Below, piece by piece: positions 1-10,893 of a stretch of 64,000 bases of DNA (within the stretch, counting starts at the first letter, position 1; every line of letters starts with the position of its first letter). The DNA comes from Lunularia cruciata (taxonomy: Eukaryota > Streptophyta > Marchantiopsida > Lunulariales > Lunulariaceae). The translations under genes and the position numbers were made by a program. Location: contig OX419759.1 in assembly GCA_948567375.1 (NCBI GenBank), positions 59,001,493-59,065,492 on the forward strand, in the 5' to 3' direction. The notes beneath the pieces were generated by a model. That model was not told where the DNA came from. It made no database searches and saw nothing but the letters and a program-made list of their open reading frames with translations.

Positions 1-45
1 TGATCACCATTCTGATCACCATTCACCATCTAAAGTCCAATTTGA

Positions 46-3000
46 ATGAGTAGAGACTTGGAACCCAAAGACGAAGATGAAGAAGGTAAATTTGGGAAAA
101 TTACCCAATATGATATAATGGAAGATTTGGCATTCATGAATGCAAAGGTCACATTTAAGCAATTGTGGGAGGACAAGCAGATGTACAAGAAGCAACTAAG
201 TGCAACCCTCAAGAAAGTAAGAGTGATGACCAAGAAGGACTTACCAGCAATTTATCATATTGAACAAGAAGATTTGGGATCTCCCAAAGTAGATACAAAG
301 ATTGCGGGTTGCATGATAACATCGATACCCATTGATTTGCGTTCCAGTGTCAATGTCATGATTGAGGATACTACAAACCGGTTGGGGTATCATACCTTTG
401 AGCCAACATCCCAAATTTTGAAGTTTGTAGATCAAACCAAGAGACAGCCTTTAGGCATGTTGTATAATATCACCACTATCATTATAGGGGTGCCCTTCAA
501 ACTGAACTACACTATGTTGTGACTAGTAACCAAAATTGGTTACCCTTTGTTGATTGGAAGACCCTGGTTGTACAATGCCCAAGTTGTTGTAGATTAGCAC
601 CAACAGAAGTTGAAGTTCAAGGACATCTCGTCCAAAGACCAGAAGTTGGTGATTGTGAGTTGGATGCAGGTTCCACACCTTGGGGAGACAACTTTGTTAG
701 AAGATGAAGATGAATCCAAGGATTCATCATTTTTGTCTTTAGATGACTCCCAAGATGAAGTCCAAGTTAATTACTTGGAGTGCTACAAGGTAGAGGTCAA
801 AGACGAAGACCATACAACATCGCCTTGAGTGGAAACAATTTGGAGGAAGGGAGTTTGACTACAATTTGACTTGGATTATGCCAAGTCAGTCATGTTGAAG
901 GAGTCATCAATCCCAATGACTCTCAAGACGTTGTCTTGTTCAAAGGAATTTTTTTGAAGATTTTGAAGATAGTTACTTTGGAGGAGTTGGCAAGATACAC
1001 TGCCCTATTTATAGAGTACCAAGATGTATTCTCTTGGTCTATTGATCAAATGCAAGGTATTCTATGCCAATTTGGAGAACATCGGATTGATCTTGTTGAA
1101 GGTGTAGTTCTGGTACGGCAAAGACAGTACTGCTTGAACTTAAAGTACTCACTTTTGGTGAAAGGTGAAATTGACAAGTACTTAAGGGCAAAATAATCTT
1201 TCTTGTCTTGAGCAATGAGTGGGTTTCCCCCATTTTCATTTTTCCAAAGAAGAAGACTGGGAAGATTCGAGTGTGCCAAGATTTTTGCAAGCTAAATGCA
1301 ATCGTATGGAAGGATAATCATCCCTTGCCTTTCACTGATACAATTTTGGACCAAGTAGCTGGTCATCCTTGTTATGTTTTTCTCAATGGATTTTCAGGCT
1401 ATAATCAAGTATCCATCCGAGAAGAGGACAGGGACAAGGACAAGGACAAGACCGCATTCACTACCGATTGGAGCACTTTTGCTTACAATCAAATGCCCTT
1501 TGGGTTGTGTAATGCTCCTACTACTTTCCAATAGATGATGAATGCCATCTTCAAAGATTTTCTATGCAAATTTGTGGAAGTCTTCATTGATGATTTTTGT
1601 GTGTTTGGGCAACAAAAAGTAATTTGGATTACCTTTGCCAGACTTTTGAAAGGTGTCATTTTGCCATTTTGTCATTACACCCAAAGAAATGCTTCTTTGC
1701 AATGAAGGAGGGAATTCTTCTAGGGCATCGGGTATCAAGCTAAGGTATTGAGGTCGATGTCAAGAAGGTGAAAGTCATCTCAACTTTGGAATCCCCTAAA
1801 AACATTTGGGAGTTGAAGGCCTTCTTGGGACATGTTGGATACTAAAGATGCTTTGTATCAAACTATGTAGTGCTTGCTGCATCCCTAACAAAGCTTTTGA
1901 AGAAGTCTGAAGACTACTTGTGGGAAGCAGAACAAGAAAAGCTTTCCAAGTATTGAAGAAGAAATTGGTGGAAGCACCAATTATGAGGGCCCTAAATTGG
2001 GATGCACCTTTCCATATGTATGTGGACACTTTGTCCATGGCAATCAAAGTCATCTTAAGTCAAAAGGATGAGAAATAGAAGGATTACTTGATTTACTATG
2101 CTAGCCAATAGCTTTCAATTTCAGAAAAGAACTATTTGACGACTAAAAGAGAAGCACTCGGAATGGTGTATGCTTGCAATAAGTTTTGCTATTATTTTCT
2201 AGGATACAAGTTTGTTTTCTATGTGGACCATTATGCTCTACAACATTTGGTCAAGAAGGTGGATTTGTCTGGGTAAATTGCAAGATGGATCTTGTTGTTA
2301 CAAGAGCTCACATACACTATACAAGTAAAGAAGGGAGCTTTGTATTTGAATGTGGACTTCCTATCCAGGTTAGAAACTCAAGACCAAGACATGGAAGTTG
2401 ATGATCAATTTCTTGATAAAGAGCTATATCATTTAATGACAATGCAAAGTACAAGGTATGTGGCAGAATATCATTATCTACATACTTGCCATTGTCCTGA
2501 GGGACTGGACCCGTAGTAGAGGGTAGTCTTTCTCGGGAAGATTGGAATGTACTAGCTAAAAAATAAAATTTTATTTAAGATGGGTGAGGATGAAGTACTT
2601 TGGAGATGCTTAGAAGCATACAAAGTCGGAAGAGTAATCAAGTCCTTACACTCAAAAGCATCAGGAGGACACTATGCCCTAAAGAATACTATAAAGAAGA
2701 TCCTTTCATCAGGGTATTGGTGGCCTATGATGTATAAAGATACCCACGCCTATATACAAAGTGTGATGCTTGCCAACAAACAAGAAAGCTAATGGCTACT
2801 TCTTAGTGGCCTTTGAGACCAATTTTGCCATGTGCTCTATTTGAGAATGGGGTATTGATTTTGTGGGTCCGGTTCAACCGGAAGTGTGGGTCTGATTCAC
2901 AAGGAAGAGATACATCTTGGTGTGCATTGATTCTTCTACCAAGATGGTTGAAGTCGGGGCAACTTGGAGAGATGACGGAAACAATTGCAGAATTTTTCTT

Positions 3001-3670
3001 CCAAAACATCATTCCATGTTACAGATGTCCTCTGGAATTGGTCAATGACTAGGGGACCCATTTTTTGAACTCCATGGTAGAATTGTTAACCCAATACTTC
3101 TAGATAAAACATTGGAAGATGATTCCTTATAATCCAAAAGCAAATGGACTAACAGAGAAGGCCAATGGATTGTTTTGCAAAATTTGGAATAAGGTGATAA
3201 TCAATTATGCCTACAATTGGGACTGAAGTTACCTGTAGCTTTGTGGGCATATAGAATGACTGAAAAGATTACCACCAAACAAATGCTTTTACTTTCTGAC
3301 ATACAAATTGCATCCCATACTACCAGTTGAATTTGAAGGAAGGACATATTGAATTCTTTGTGAAGAACAATTGTTGGAGGAAGAAAGTCAAGATCTTTGG
3401 ATCCACCAACTAATGTGGTTAGAAGAGAAAAGAGAAAATGCAATACAAACCACAAAGGAAGTGCAAGAACAAAGGAAAGTCAAACACAATAAGCAAATCA
3501 AGCTTGTTGTTATTCAAGAAGGTGATTTGGTGTTGTTATATGACAATTGCCAAATATTTTTTCCAAGAAAGCTACATCTAAGGTGGATGGGGCCCTATCA
3601 TGCCATGCATATTTATGACAATGGCTATATTCAACTTGTAGACCTGGAGGGCAATCCCTTTGCCACTTGA
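46..3670 (+). pseudogene. Ty3/gypsy pol remnant (protease-RT-RNase H-integrase), Athila/Tat-like
   Basis: Decayed polyprotein of an LTR retrotransposon; the window opens inside it. In order: a protease-like segment (about 300-590) whose catalytic triad region reads IDLRSSVNVM instead of a D-S/T-G motif and ends in LLIGRPWLYNA; a reverse transcriptase (about 1,208-1,620) with PKKKTGKIRVCQDF, LNGFSGYNQVSI, FGLCNAPTTFQ and active-site box FIDDF; RNase H (about 1,980-2,280); integrase zinc-binding and core (about 2,640-3,260); and an integrase C-terminal segment with RWMGPY (3,371-3,670). In-frame stops occur at many points (after TTFQ, after YNAQVVVD, within the integrase) and the frame shifts several times, so it is dead. 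The RT wording (NGFSGYNQ, GHPCYVF) resembles the Athila/Tat branch more than chromoviruses; that lineage call is inference. No chromodomain was seen. Confidence 0.8.
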
Positions 3671-3760
3671 ATGAATGGGTGGAGAGTTAGAAAATATTGG
3701 ACCATGGACTCGGCCTTGTATAAAGAACCCAAAGCTAGTGTTTGTGGGGACACTCATATT

Positions 3761-3800
3761 TGAGGGAGGGGGTATGTGGTACCCACATTTTTCATTTTTG
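3761..3800 (+). other. Polypurine tract and start of 3' LTR of the first Ty3 element
   Basis: A purine run (TGAGGGAGGGGGTA) directly precedes TGTGGTACCCACA at 3,775, about 100 bases after the integrase C-terminus. This is the usual arrangement of a polypurine tract next to a 3' LTR beginning with TG. The other end of this LTR was not located: the second copy lies outside the window and no matching CA end could be chosen with confidence. Confidence 0.5.
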
Positions 3801-4120
3801 TTCTATTTTGAAGAAGAAGAAGTATATAGATGAGGTTGTATTGAACCTAAATGGCATTGAAAGAAGGAGAATTGTGTCTTTGGTTTGTAACCCAAAGTAA
3901 AGTGACTTTGTGTTAGAACTAAAGTACTCGGATCAGACTTGGCACAAAGAAACCCAAAGTAAGGAAACTTTGTCATGGATGATCAACCCGATGTGAAGAC
4001 AACATAACAAATTTCCTTTGGGTTTGTCAATCAAGAAAAGATAGGTAGGAAAGTAGCTAAGGCACGAACAACTAATCTTGACAACGCCAAGATGAACTCA
4101 TGTAGAAGGTGTGAACTTCA

Positions 4121-6560
4121 ATGAAGATTGATGGAAGAATGACCAATCAAAAAAGCACTATAAAATCAAAAATTCATCAAGGTGATTTTGAAATGTCATG
4201 CAAGTATCTTAAGCCATTGAGTAGTAGACATAAAGGAGTGCCTATAGCAAAGCTAGCTGATAGTTTGATGTTTAATAGTTTTGAAGGAGTTAGGATCTCA
4301 AGACCAAGAGAGGGTAGAATTATCTTTTAGATACCATGCATTAGAGATCACACAATGCCAAGGAAAGGTGAGAAGAAGAGTTTGTTGCTTGCAATAAGAA
4401 ACCTAATTATTTGAAGATCAAATATGATGGCTAGGATTGAAGTGCTGAGTAGGCTTCATATCACATTTTTGGCCTGGAATTGGAACTTGACTTTTCTAGG
4501 ATTCATGGTAGAAGTAGTTGCAAGTGATTATGAAGAAGGGCCTAAAAATGAGAGGAAGAGAGGAAATTTGGGTTGATGGACACAGTTGGATTTGAGATTG
4601 GTGTTGGTTGTTGAGAGGCCGGTGAGGAAATTGGAGCTACGTTCCTTGGGAAGGGAGAGCCTATGGAGGAAACAAACAAAATTCAGAATTCCTTCACTGC
4701 ACCATGCAAAAAGAATAGGTATAAAGTTGATACCTGTCGGGACCGAGTCAAGCAAAGTATCATTAGGGCAATGATGATACTCTTCAAGCTGGATCACATG
4801 ACATATGTGATGAAGCACCAAGTGATGTTCTTTCGTTAGATGTTTGCAGGAGTGCTGGTGAATTGGGCAAAGTGCCTTCACCAATGAATATGGCAGATGG
4901 TGTGGTGTTGGAGAGATCAAGAAGCTCCTCACTATTTGGTACCATTTGTTGTGCATTTCTACTTTGGATTGAACCTTATGAAGGAGATTGAGTGAAGGAA
5001 GATGGCGTCTCACTTTCATCCAGACTTATAAAAATCTGAAGATGAGGAGGAACAACAATATATCCGACACATCCAAAGTAGTGATGAACACTATGCGCAA
5101 GCAAGGTAGCACATGATGGTAGCAATGAACATCCCAAAGACAATGAAGAGGAATCATCCTAAGGATAACACATTACTGGTCCAGCCAAAGAAGATAAGAA
5201 AGGTGAAGCAAGCCATCATGGTAATTGATGAGTTGTTGGGAGCAAAAGAGTTAGAAGGCAAAGCTAAGTGTAAGTCAAAAGACTCGGAAGAAGAAGATGA
5301 ACCAAAGTTGACACTGTGGAGCGAGAGGTCAAGTAGCGGAAGTGAAAGTGAGGTAAAACTGCAACAATAAGGCAAAGACAACGCTGACAACAAAGAACAA
5401 GAGTTCCATGGGGCGATTGATCATATGGGAGGAGGAGGAATCCTATGTTCCAAATTGCCAAGTGTAGAGTTGGAAGAGACCCTAGAGGCCGAGCCAAAGT
5501 TGGAGTTTCAAAAGGGTAGAAGATCAAGGAGGAGTGTTCCTACTACGGGTGTAGAAGCAAGTAATGTAAGCCCGGTAGTGGAGAAAGGGGAGAGCTTGGA
5601 TGATATGCCCTTGAGAGTGAGAAGGTTAAGACTTTGGAGTAAAGCTCCAATAGACAAAGTGAGGAGAGAAGAATCTGAGGGTTCAAGGATCTTTGATGGG
5701 GTAGAGTATTTGTTGTTGGTAGTTTGTCCTTTGCTGGTGTAGTTAAAGAAGAAGAAGAGAGTTGAAGAGAGATCACTCAAAAGTGAAAGATGAATTTGCA
5801 GTAGTGTAGTATATGAGTGAGGAAAGTTTGGAGTTAAGAAGAATGTTAATTCAAGGAGAGCGGGAATTAGCAGAACTCAGGATTGAAGTAGAGCTTAGAA
5901 GAAGGAGACTTAGAGCCTAATGAGGACTTTGTGAAGAGAAGGAAAGCCATGGCAAAGCAAGAGGAAGAAAGAAGGGAGCAGATGGAGAAGACTGAGACCT
6001 TGAGGGAGGAAGTGCATGACACACAAGTGGAGGTCATTCACTTGAAATCAATGGCAGCAGTAATGGGGCAAGAGTTGGAGAGTTTGAAAACAAGTGCCGT
6101 GGAGAAGGATAGAGCTTGGTAGAGGGAGTTAACTACGTAGAATTGGGAAGAAGTGCAATTGTGTGGTTTAATGAGAGGAATAGAAGAGAAACTCAAGCAG
6201 AGTGTGAAGGGAAAGAAGCTTTGAAAGCCAAGTTAGAAGATGAAATAAATATGTATTGTGAGGAGTTGTTAGCAGAGAGAGAGAAGCTATAGACGCCAAG
6301 ACAAGAGACAATTGACAAAGTAGTGGTGAGGGTGAAGGAGATGCTTGGAACAATATCTGAGTGTCAATTGGAGGAATCAAGACTGCACGAGTTGAAGTTG
6401 TTGGTGTAGGAGAAGAGGATGAAGAAAGGATAATATTGAGTTGAATAAATTATTGATTTGCTTAAGAGATTGAGTAGATAAGAAGATGTTAGAAGTAGGA
6501 GATAATGTGTGTCTAAGATTAGATTTAGTACATTCAGAGTTAGAGAGACTTTGGAGTAGT
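4121..6560 (+). other. Purine-rich region with broken coiled-coil reading frames
   Basis: The plus strand is strikingly rich in A and G and carries several short open frames broken by TAG codons. The frame at 5,113-5,370 is lysine/glutamate rich with a run of acidic residues (DSEEEDEPK) and serines. The one at 5,425-5,742 is charged. The one at 5,931-6,122 (KAMAKQEEERREQMEKTETL...) looks like a coiled coil. Together they could be the remains of one charged, largely helical protein, perhaps an extra or gag-like ORF of a retroelement. No known domain is recognised. The open minus-strand frames across the same interval are serine/leucine rich and are probably shadows of the purine skew. Confidence 0.35.
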
Positions 6561-7649
6561 ATGAAGGGAGATAAGAAGTCCAAAACAATAAATGTAGGAG
6601 TGCAAGTGTCTTTGGATTAGTTACCTAAGACAGTAGAGAAGAATGGGTCAAAAGATGAAGACAAATAGATAGATTACCCATGGTCTTAATTACAGAGTGT
6701 AGTGAAGAGATGTTAGGAGTGGTAGAAGGTAGAGTAGAATTAGAGAGGCCCAAAGAAGGAGAAAGCCATGAAGGACCATCTGTTTTGGAGCCAAAGTTGA
6801 GGTTGACATCAGATTAGAATAGAAACAATTTTGAGACCTAAAGAAGCAGATATGAAGTGGTGCATTGTCACTTTGGACCTATAGGTTGGTAAAGTTGTTA
6901 TAGAACTGTATGTTAGTTAGATAATTATCAAAGTGCTTTGCCTATTTAAAGGAGGCATTTGGAGTCTTATGTTGTTCAATATTCTAAATTTCTAAAGATA
7001 GATAAAGCAAAGTGTTGAGTTCAATGCTAGTTGCTTGAGCTTAATTCTGAGTATCAAGTTTGTGTGTGTATTTGTGAGTGTTTGGAGAATTTCAAAGTGC
7101 AAGTCAGTGAGCTTGTTGGATGTTGGATTCCACAGCCTTGATCTTCATTCTATGTGTTTGATCTTGAGTGAATTGCAATTGAAGCAATGCCTTGATAGAT
7201 CTGTGAAGGATTGTAGTGTTTGTAGAATTTTGCATTTATGAGTGCAACGTGAGTTTGATGTGAAGCAATTTTGATCAAGAAATTGTGCCTTCAGTGGAAG
7301 GGTGGAACACAATTATGAGATGAAGTTATTTTGCAATGAAGTAGCCATCTTTGGGAGAATCTGAATCATCACAATTGAAGTTGGTTTGGAAAAGTATTGT
7401 GATTATGGTGTGTTAATGTGTGGCGAGACTGCGGAGTCAATGCTTGTTACTCTCTTCTGGGTGTAGTTTCTACTTGAGAGACTAAAGATAAACTAAAGAA
7501 GAACTAAATTGTTACTATTTGTTTTGTATTTGACCATTTCTGACTTGTATCCCAAGGGGACAAACTTTAACTTATTGATTACCGCAAAAGTGTTACTTGT
7601 TGGGTTATCATAAGGTATCCAAATATTAATATATAAAGTAAAGGTCATT
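6561..7649. other. No gene recognised; possible LTR promoter stretch
   Basis: About 1.1 kb without a recognisable coding region. A TATTTAAAGG at about 6,942 followed by a short leader-like stretch could be the TATA region of an LTR, but neither LTR boundary could be fixed. Confidence 0.25.
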
Positions 7650-9714
7650 AAAAAATGAAGCGCTTCAAAAAATCAGACTCAACTTAAGAGCTTCTTGGGG
7701 TTGATACGGTTCTATCATCAATTTTTCAAGGACTTTTTCAAGGTTGCATAGCCTTTAATGACACTACTTGGCAAGGAGAAGAAGTGGACTTGGGGAACCG
7801 CACAAGAGTTTGCCTTTCAAGAATTGAGAGATGCCTGCTACATGCACCAATCTTGAAATGGTATTACCCAAAATGTCCAATCAAGTTGGCTCTAGATGCA
7901 TTAGGCATAGCAATAGGAGCAGTCTTACAACAGGAGTGGCATGACATATGGCATCCAATTGCATATTTCTCTTGAAAGCTGTTACTAGAAAAATACAACT
8001 ATCACACCACAAAACAAGAAGAGTTGGCCATTGTCCTTGCAACCAAGCATTGGAAGCACTATCTTGGCAAGAAGGCATTTATAGTGGAGACAGACCACAA
8101 ACCTCTAGTCTACCTCAAGACGCAAAAAGATCTATCTTGTCGCCAAATTTGGTGGACAAAGTGGCAACAATGATTCAACATGACAATCACCTACATGGAA
8201 GGCAAGAAGCAACTTGCAAATGCATTCACCCAAATGCCGATGGTAAAAATTTTGGTGGTAGAGGTCAAGATGAACCCTAAATTTTGGCCAAAGATTTTGG
8301 CTGCTACAAAAACTGATCCATAGATTGTAGGAGCTCAATCATTTGAAGGTGTCACCATCACCCAAACACTCACCTTCCATGATGGTAGATTATGGATCCT
8401 GAATCCCACAGAACTACGCACCACCATCCTAGTAGAATGTCATGATTCCACCATTGCAGGTCATGTTGGAGTGGACAAGACCTTGGATGCCGTTACTATT
8501 GGCCCAAGATGAGCAATGATATGATGGAATGCATTCAAAGTTGCCTACTCTATCAATAGAACAAAGCTTTTAATCAAGCTTCTATAGGACTCCTTCAACC
8601 CCTCCCTACTCCTACACAATGTTGGGAATATGTATGGATCTAGTATGTAAATTGCACAAGACCACCTTAGGGTTTGACTCCATTGTAATCTTTGTTGACC
8701 AACTTAACAAAATGATTCATGTATGGCGGACCACCAAGGATGTGATTGCTCCACAACTAACTCAATTGTACTTAGATGTAGTTGTCTCTCACCATGGCTT
8801 GTCCTGAGTGCTCATCACCAATAGAGGCACTCAATTCACTAATTTGTTTTGGCAAATACTCTTTGGCTTCTTCAAAACCAAGTTAGCCATGTCCACAACT
8901 TACTATCCACAAATCAATGGACAAATAGAGTGGGCTAATTGCACTATTGAAGACATGTTGCAAGGCTTTACTTAAGATGAGTAAGAGAGGAGAGACACCT
9001 TAGTTCCATTGGTGGAATTTTCTTACAAGAATTCAATTCAGTGAATGGATCCACCGAGTCACTCCATTGTTCCTCATGTATGGCAAGCATCCACTCACAC
9101 CTTTGAGCTTGATGAAGATCCATCCGGTGGCTACCAAGGTTGATGCAATCAACAACTTTGTTTCTAGAATCCAACAGGGTGTAGAGAGCACCAAGCACAA
9201 GTTGCAGATTGCCCAAAATCAACAAAAAAAATGCCAATGCATACTATAGGCACATAGAGTGTTGGGGATCAAATGTGGCTATCAACAACCAACTTCACAT
9301 TAGTTGGCAATTGTAAGCTCAAACCTTGCTTTATTGGGCCTTTTCCATTTCTCATTGAGTCGGCATTGTGGCCTATCACCTCAAGTTACCATCATACATG
9401 AAGATCTATCTAGTATTCCATGTTTGCTTACTATGCAAATATGCCACCCAATTGGGTCACTATCATCCCATACAAGACATTTAACCTTGTCCAACACTCA
9501 TGGATGGCATGGAGGAATATGAAGTGGACTGTATCCTCCAAAAATACATTCGTGGTATTTGCCATCCACGGGTGGACTATCTTGTATAGTGGAAAGGTTA
9601 CCCACTATATGAGGCAACTTGGGAGCTAGTTTCTAACTTGACACATGCACCAATGTTGGTGGACTCTTTTGAGCAACAACTTTGCAACAAGGATGTTGCA
9701 TCTTATAAGGAGGG
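7650..9714 (+). pseudogene. Chromovirus pol remnant B (RT end, RNase H, integrase, chromodomain)
   Basis: The 3' half of a Ty3/gypsy chromovirus, truncated at its 5' side. RNase H (about 7,700-8,280) shows KKWTWGTAQEFAFQELRDA, LALDALGIAIGAVLQQE and ETDHKPLVYLKTQKDL. The integrase (about 8,370-9,480) shows the HVGVDKTLDA zinc-binding start, FDSIVIFVDQLNKMIHV, HHGLS(stop)VLIT and a GPFPF-like end. A chromodomain (about 9,509-9,690) reads EEYEVDCILQKYIRG, then LV(stop)WKGYPLYEATWE. Frames shift several times, with stops including TGA at 8,805 and TAG at 9,597. The chromodomain would normally direct integration to marked chromatin. The 3' LTR begins six bases past the region, at 9,720. Confidence 0.85.
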
Positions 9715-9719
9715 AGATT

Positions 9720-10458
9720 TGTAATACCAATAGCTAGACATATGATCTAGAAGTGAAATTTGGTTTGGTTATATCTAGAAGAATGTTATACATGATGGAT
9801 TAAATAGACCAGATAGAGATATCACCAAAATTGCACTTCTACAAATAGAGCAAAAACCAAAACAAACTTGAAAACCTTAGAACCAACAACTAGACATATG
9901 ATCTAGAGGTAAAATTTGGTTTGGTAACATCTAGAAGGATATTATATATGATGGACTAAATAGATCAGAAAGAGGTATCACCAAAAGGTATTTCTACTAA
10001 TAGGGCGGAAAGTGAAATATGCTTGAAATCTTTAGAAGCAAGTTTTGAGGGCCTAAATGGATGAATTATGCCTAAAAAAATGTGCAAATTCTACTCCAAG
10101 GGAGAAAGGGTTGGCTTTCACTCCTCCTTTTTTGTCTCATCAAGAGCTTTCCAACAATACCTCACCCATACAATTCAAAGATTCATATAAGAATATTCCC
10201 TAAAGATTCCCTTTGGTCAACATTGGTTTGACCAACTAGATATGACCAGATCCAACATGTCACCCATGCATGCATCTAATATGAGGGTAGAGATCAATGA
10301 CATGTTACAAATCCAAGTGATCCAAGGGTTATGCTTCTGTTGTGTGTCTCTGCTTTGCTATATAATAAAACCAAGGTGCTCCTTTGGAGCATTAGAGTTT
10401 TGAGTGTGAAACTTGTGTTTTCTCTTCTATATTTCTCTACTATCCTTGGAATATTACA
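9720..10458 (+). repeat. 3' LTR of chromovirus B (739 bp)
   Basis: It starts TGTAATACCA just after a polypurine tract (AAGGAGGGAG) and ends ATATTACA, giving TG...CA ends. A TATA-like TATATAATAAAA lies at about 10,360. The first ~168 bp are repeated once inside the LTR (second unit from about 9,889, again with CTAGACATATGATCTAGAGG). It is homologous to the LTRs at 19,572-20,321 and 61,896-62,466 and to the LTR ends at 56,536-56,823. Confidence 0.85.
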
Positions 10459-10520
10459 ATGAGCCTCTAGAGTCTATCATGTCATCACCTTTGGATACCA
10501 TACTCATTGCTTGGTAGTAT

Positions 10521-10772
10521 CCAATAGAGGGACTATGTCTATTGGCATTATTTGGTTGGATTAGCACTAGATTAGCTACGGTATTACAGGCAAGTATTTG
10601 AGTATAGAGGTACTTGTATGTGAAGAGAGATGAGACTGCTAGGCAAGTCTTTCTATATCATGTGGCACACTTAGCCTATTGGTATCTTGAGTTATTACTG
10701 ATGTCAATAGTTAGGGATTACCAAAGATCTTACCAATAGGCATTTCCTTGCTTGCAGCACAAGTTTGGGAGA
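10521..10772 (+). pseudogene. Degenerate C5-cytosine DNA methyltransferase N-terminal fragment
   Basis: Read in the plus frame from 10,521, the sequence gives PIEGLCLLALFGWISTRL, which resembles motif I of C5-cytosine methyltransferases (LFGG-IS-TGL, the S-adenosylmethionine-binding loop). It continues ATVLQASI, RYLYVKRDETARQV and, after one frame change, [20 protein letters not shown]. This follows the order seen in the methyltransferase domains that some LTR retrotransposons carry. The second glycine of motif I reads W and two stops interrupt the frame. The catalytic Pro-Cys motif would lie further on and is absent: the fragment is cut at about 10,777 by an LTR piece. It begins about 60 bases after the B LTR. 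It could be part of the element that also left the PHD-tailed integrase at 20.3-20.8 kb. A chance resemblance cannot be excluded without a search. Confidence 0.55.
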
Positions 10773-10776
10773 GACA

Positions 10777-10893
10777 TGGTCCCATTCTATAAAAGTCCAA
10801 ATCCGAGGAGAGAAATAGGAGAATGGAAACTCACATTGGGACACTTGAATGGGGGAAAACTCCAAATGCCTAGCATGAGCTTTGGCTTTGGTA
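10777..10893 (-). repeat. Partial LTR of the HSE-LTR family fused to RT sequence
   Basis: About 117 bp match the outer end of the LTRs at 12,724 and 17,942 (from AAAGTCCAAATCCGAGGAG to TTTGGTATTT). The match then breaks off and runs directly into reverse-transcriptase sequence encoding LDLRSDYNQ. This is the scar of a deletion joining an RT gene to the middle of its 3' LTR. Confidence 0.75.

Noticed and set aside
4528-5019. Minus-strand open frame of 163 codons
   Set aside because: It lies in the purine-rich region and its Ser/Leu/His-rich composition is what the skew produces on the opposite strand.
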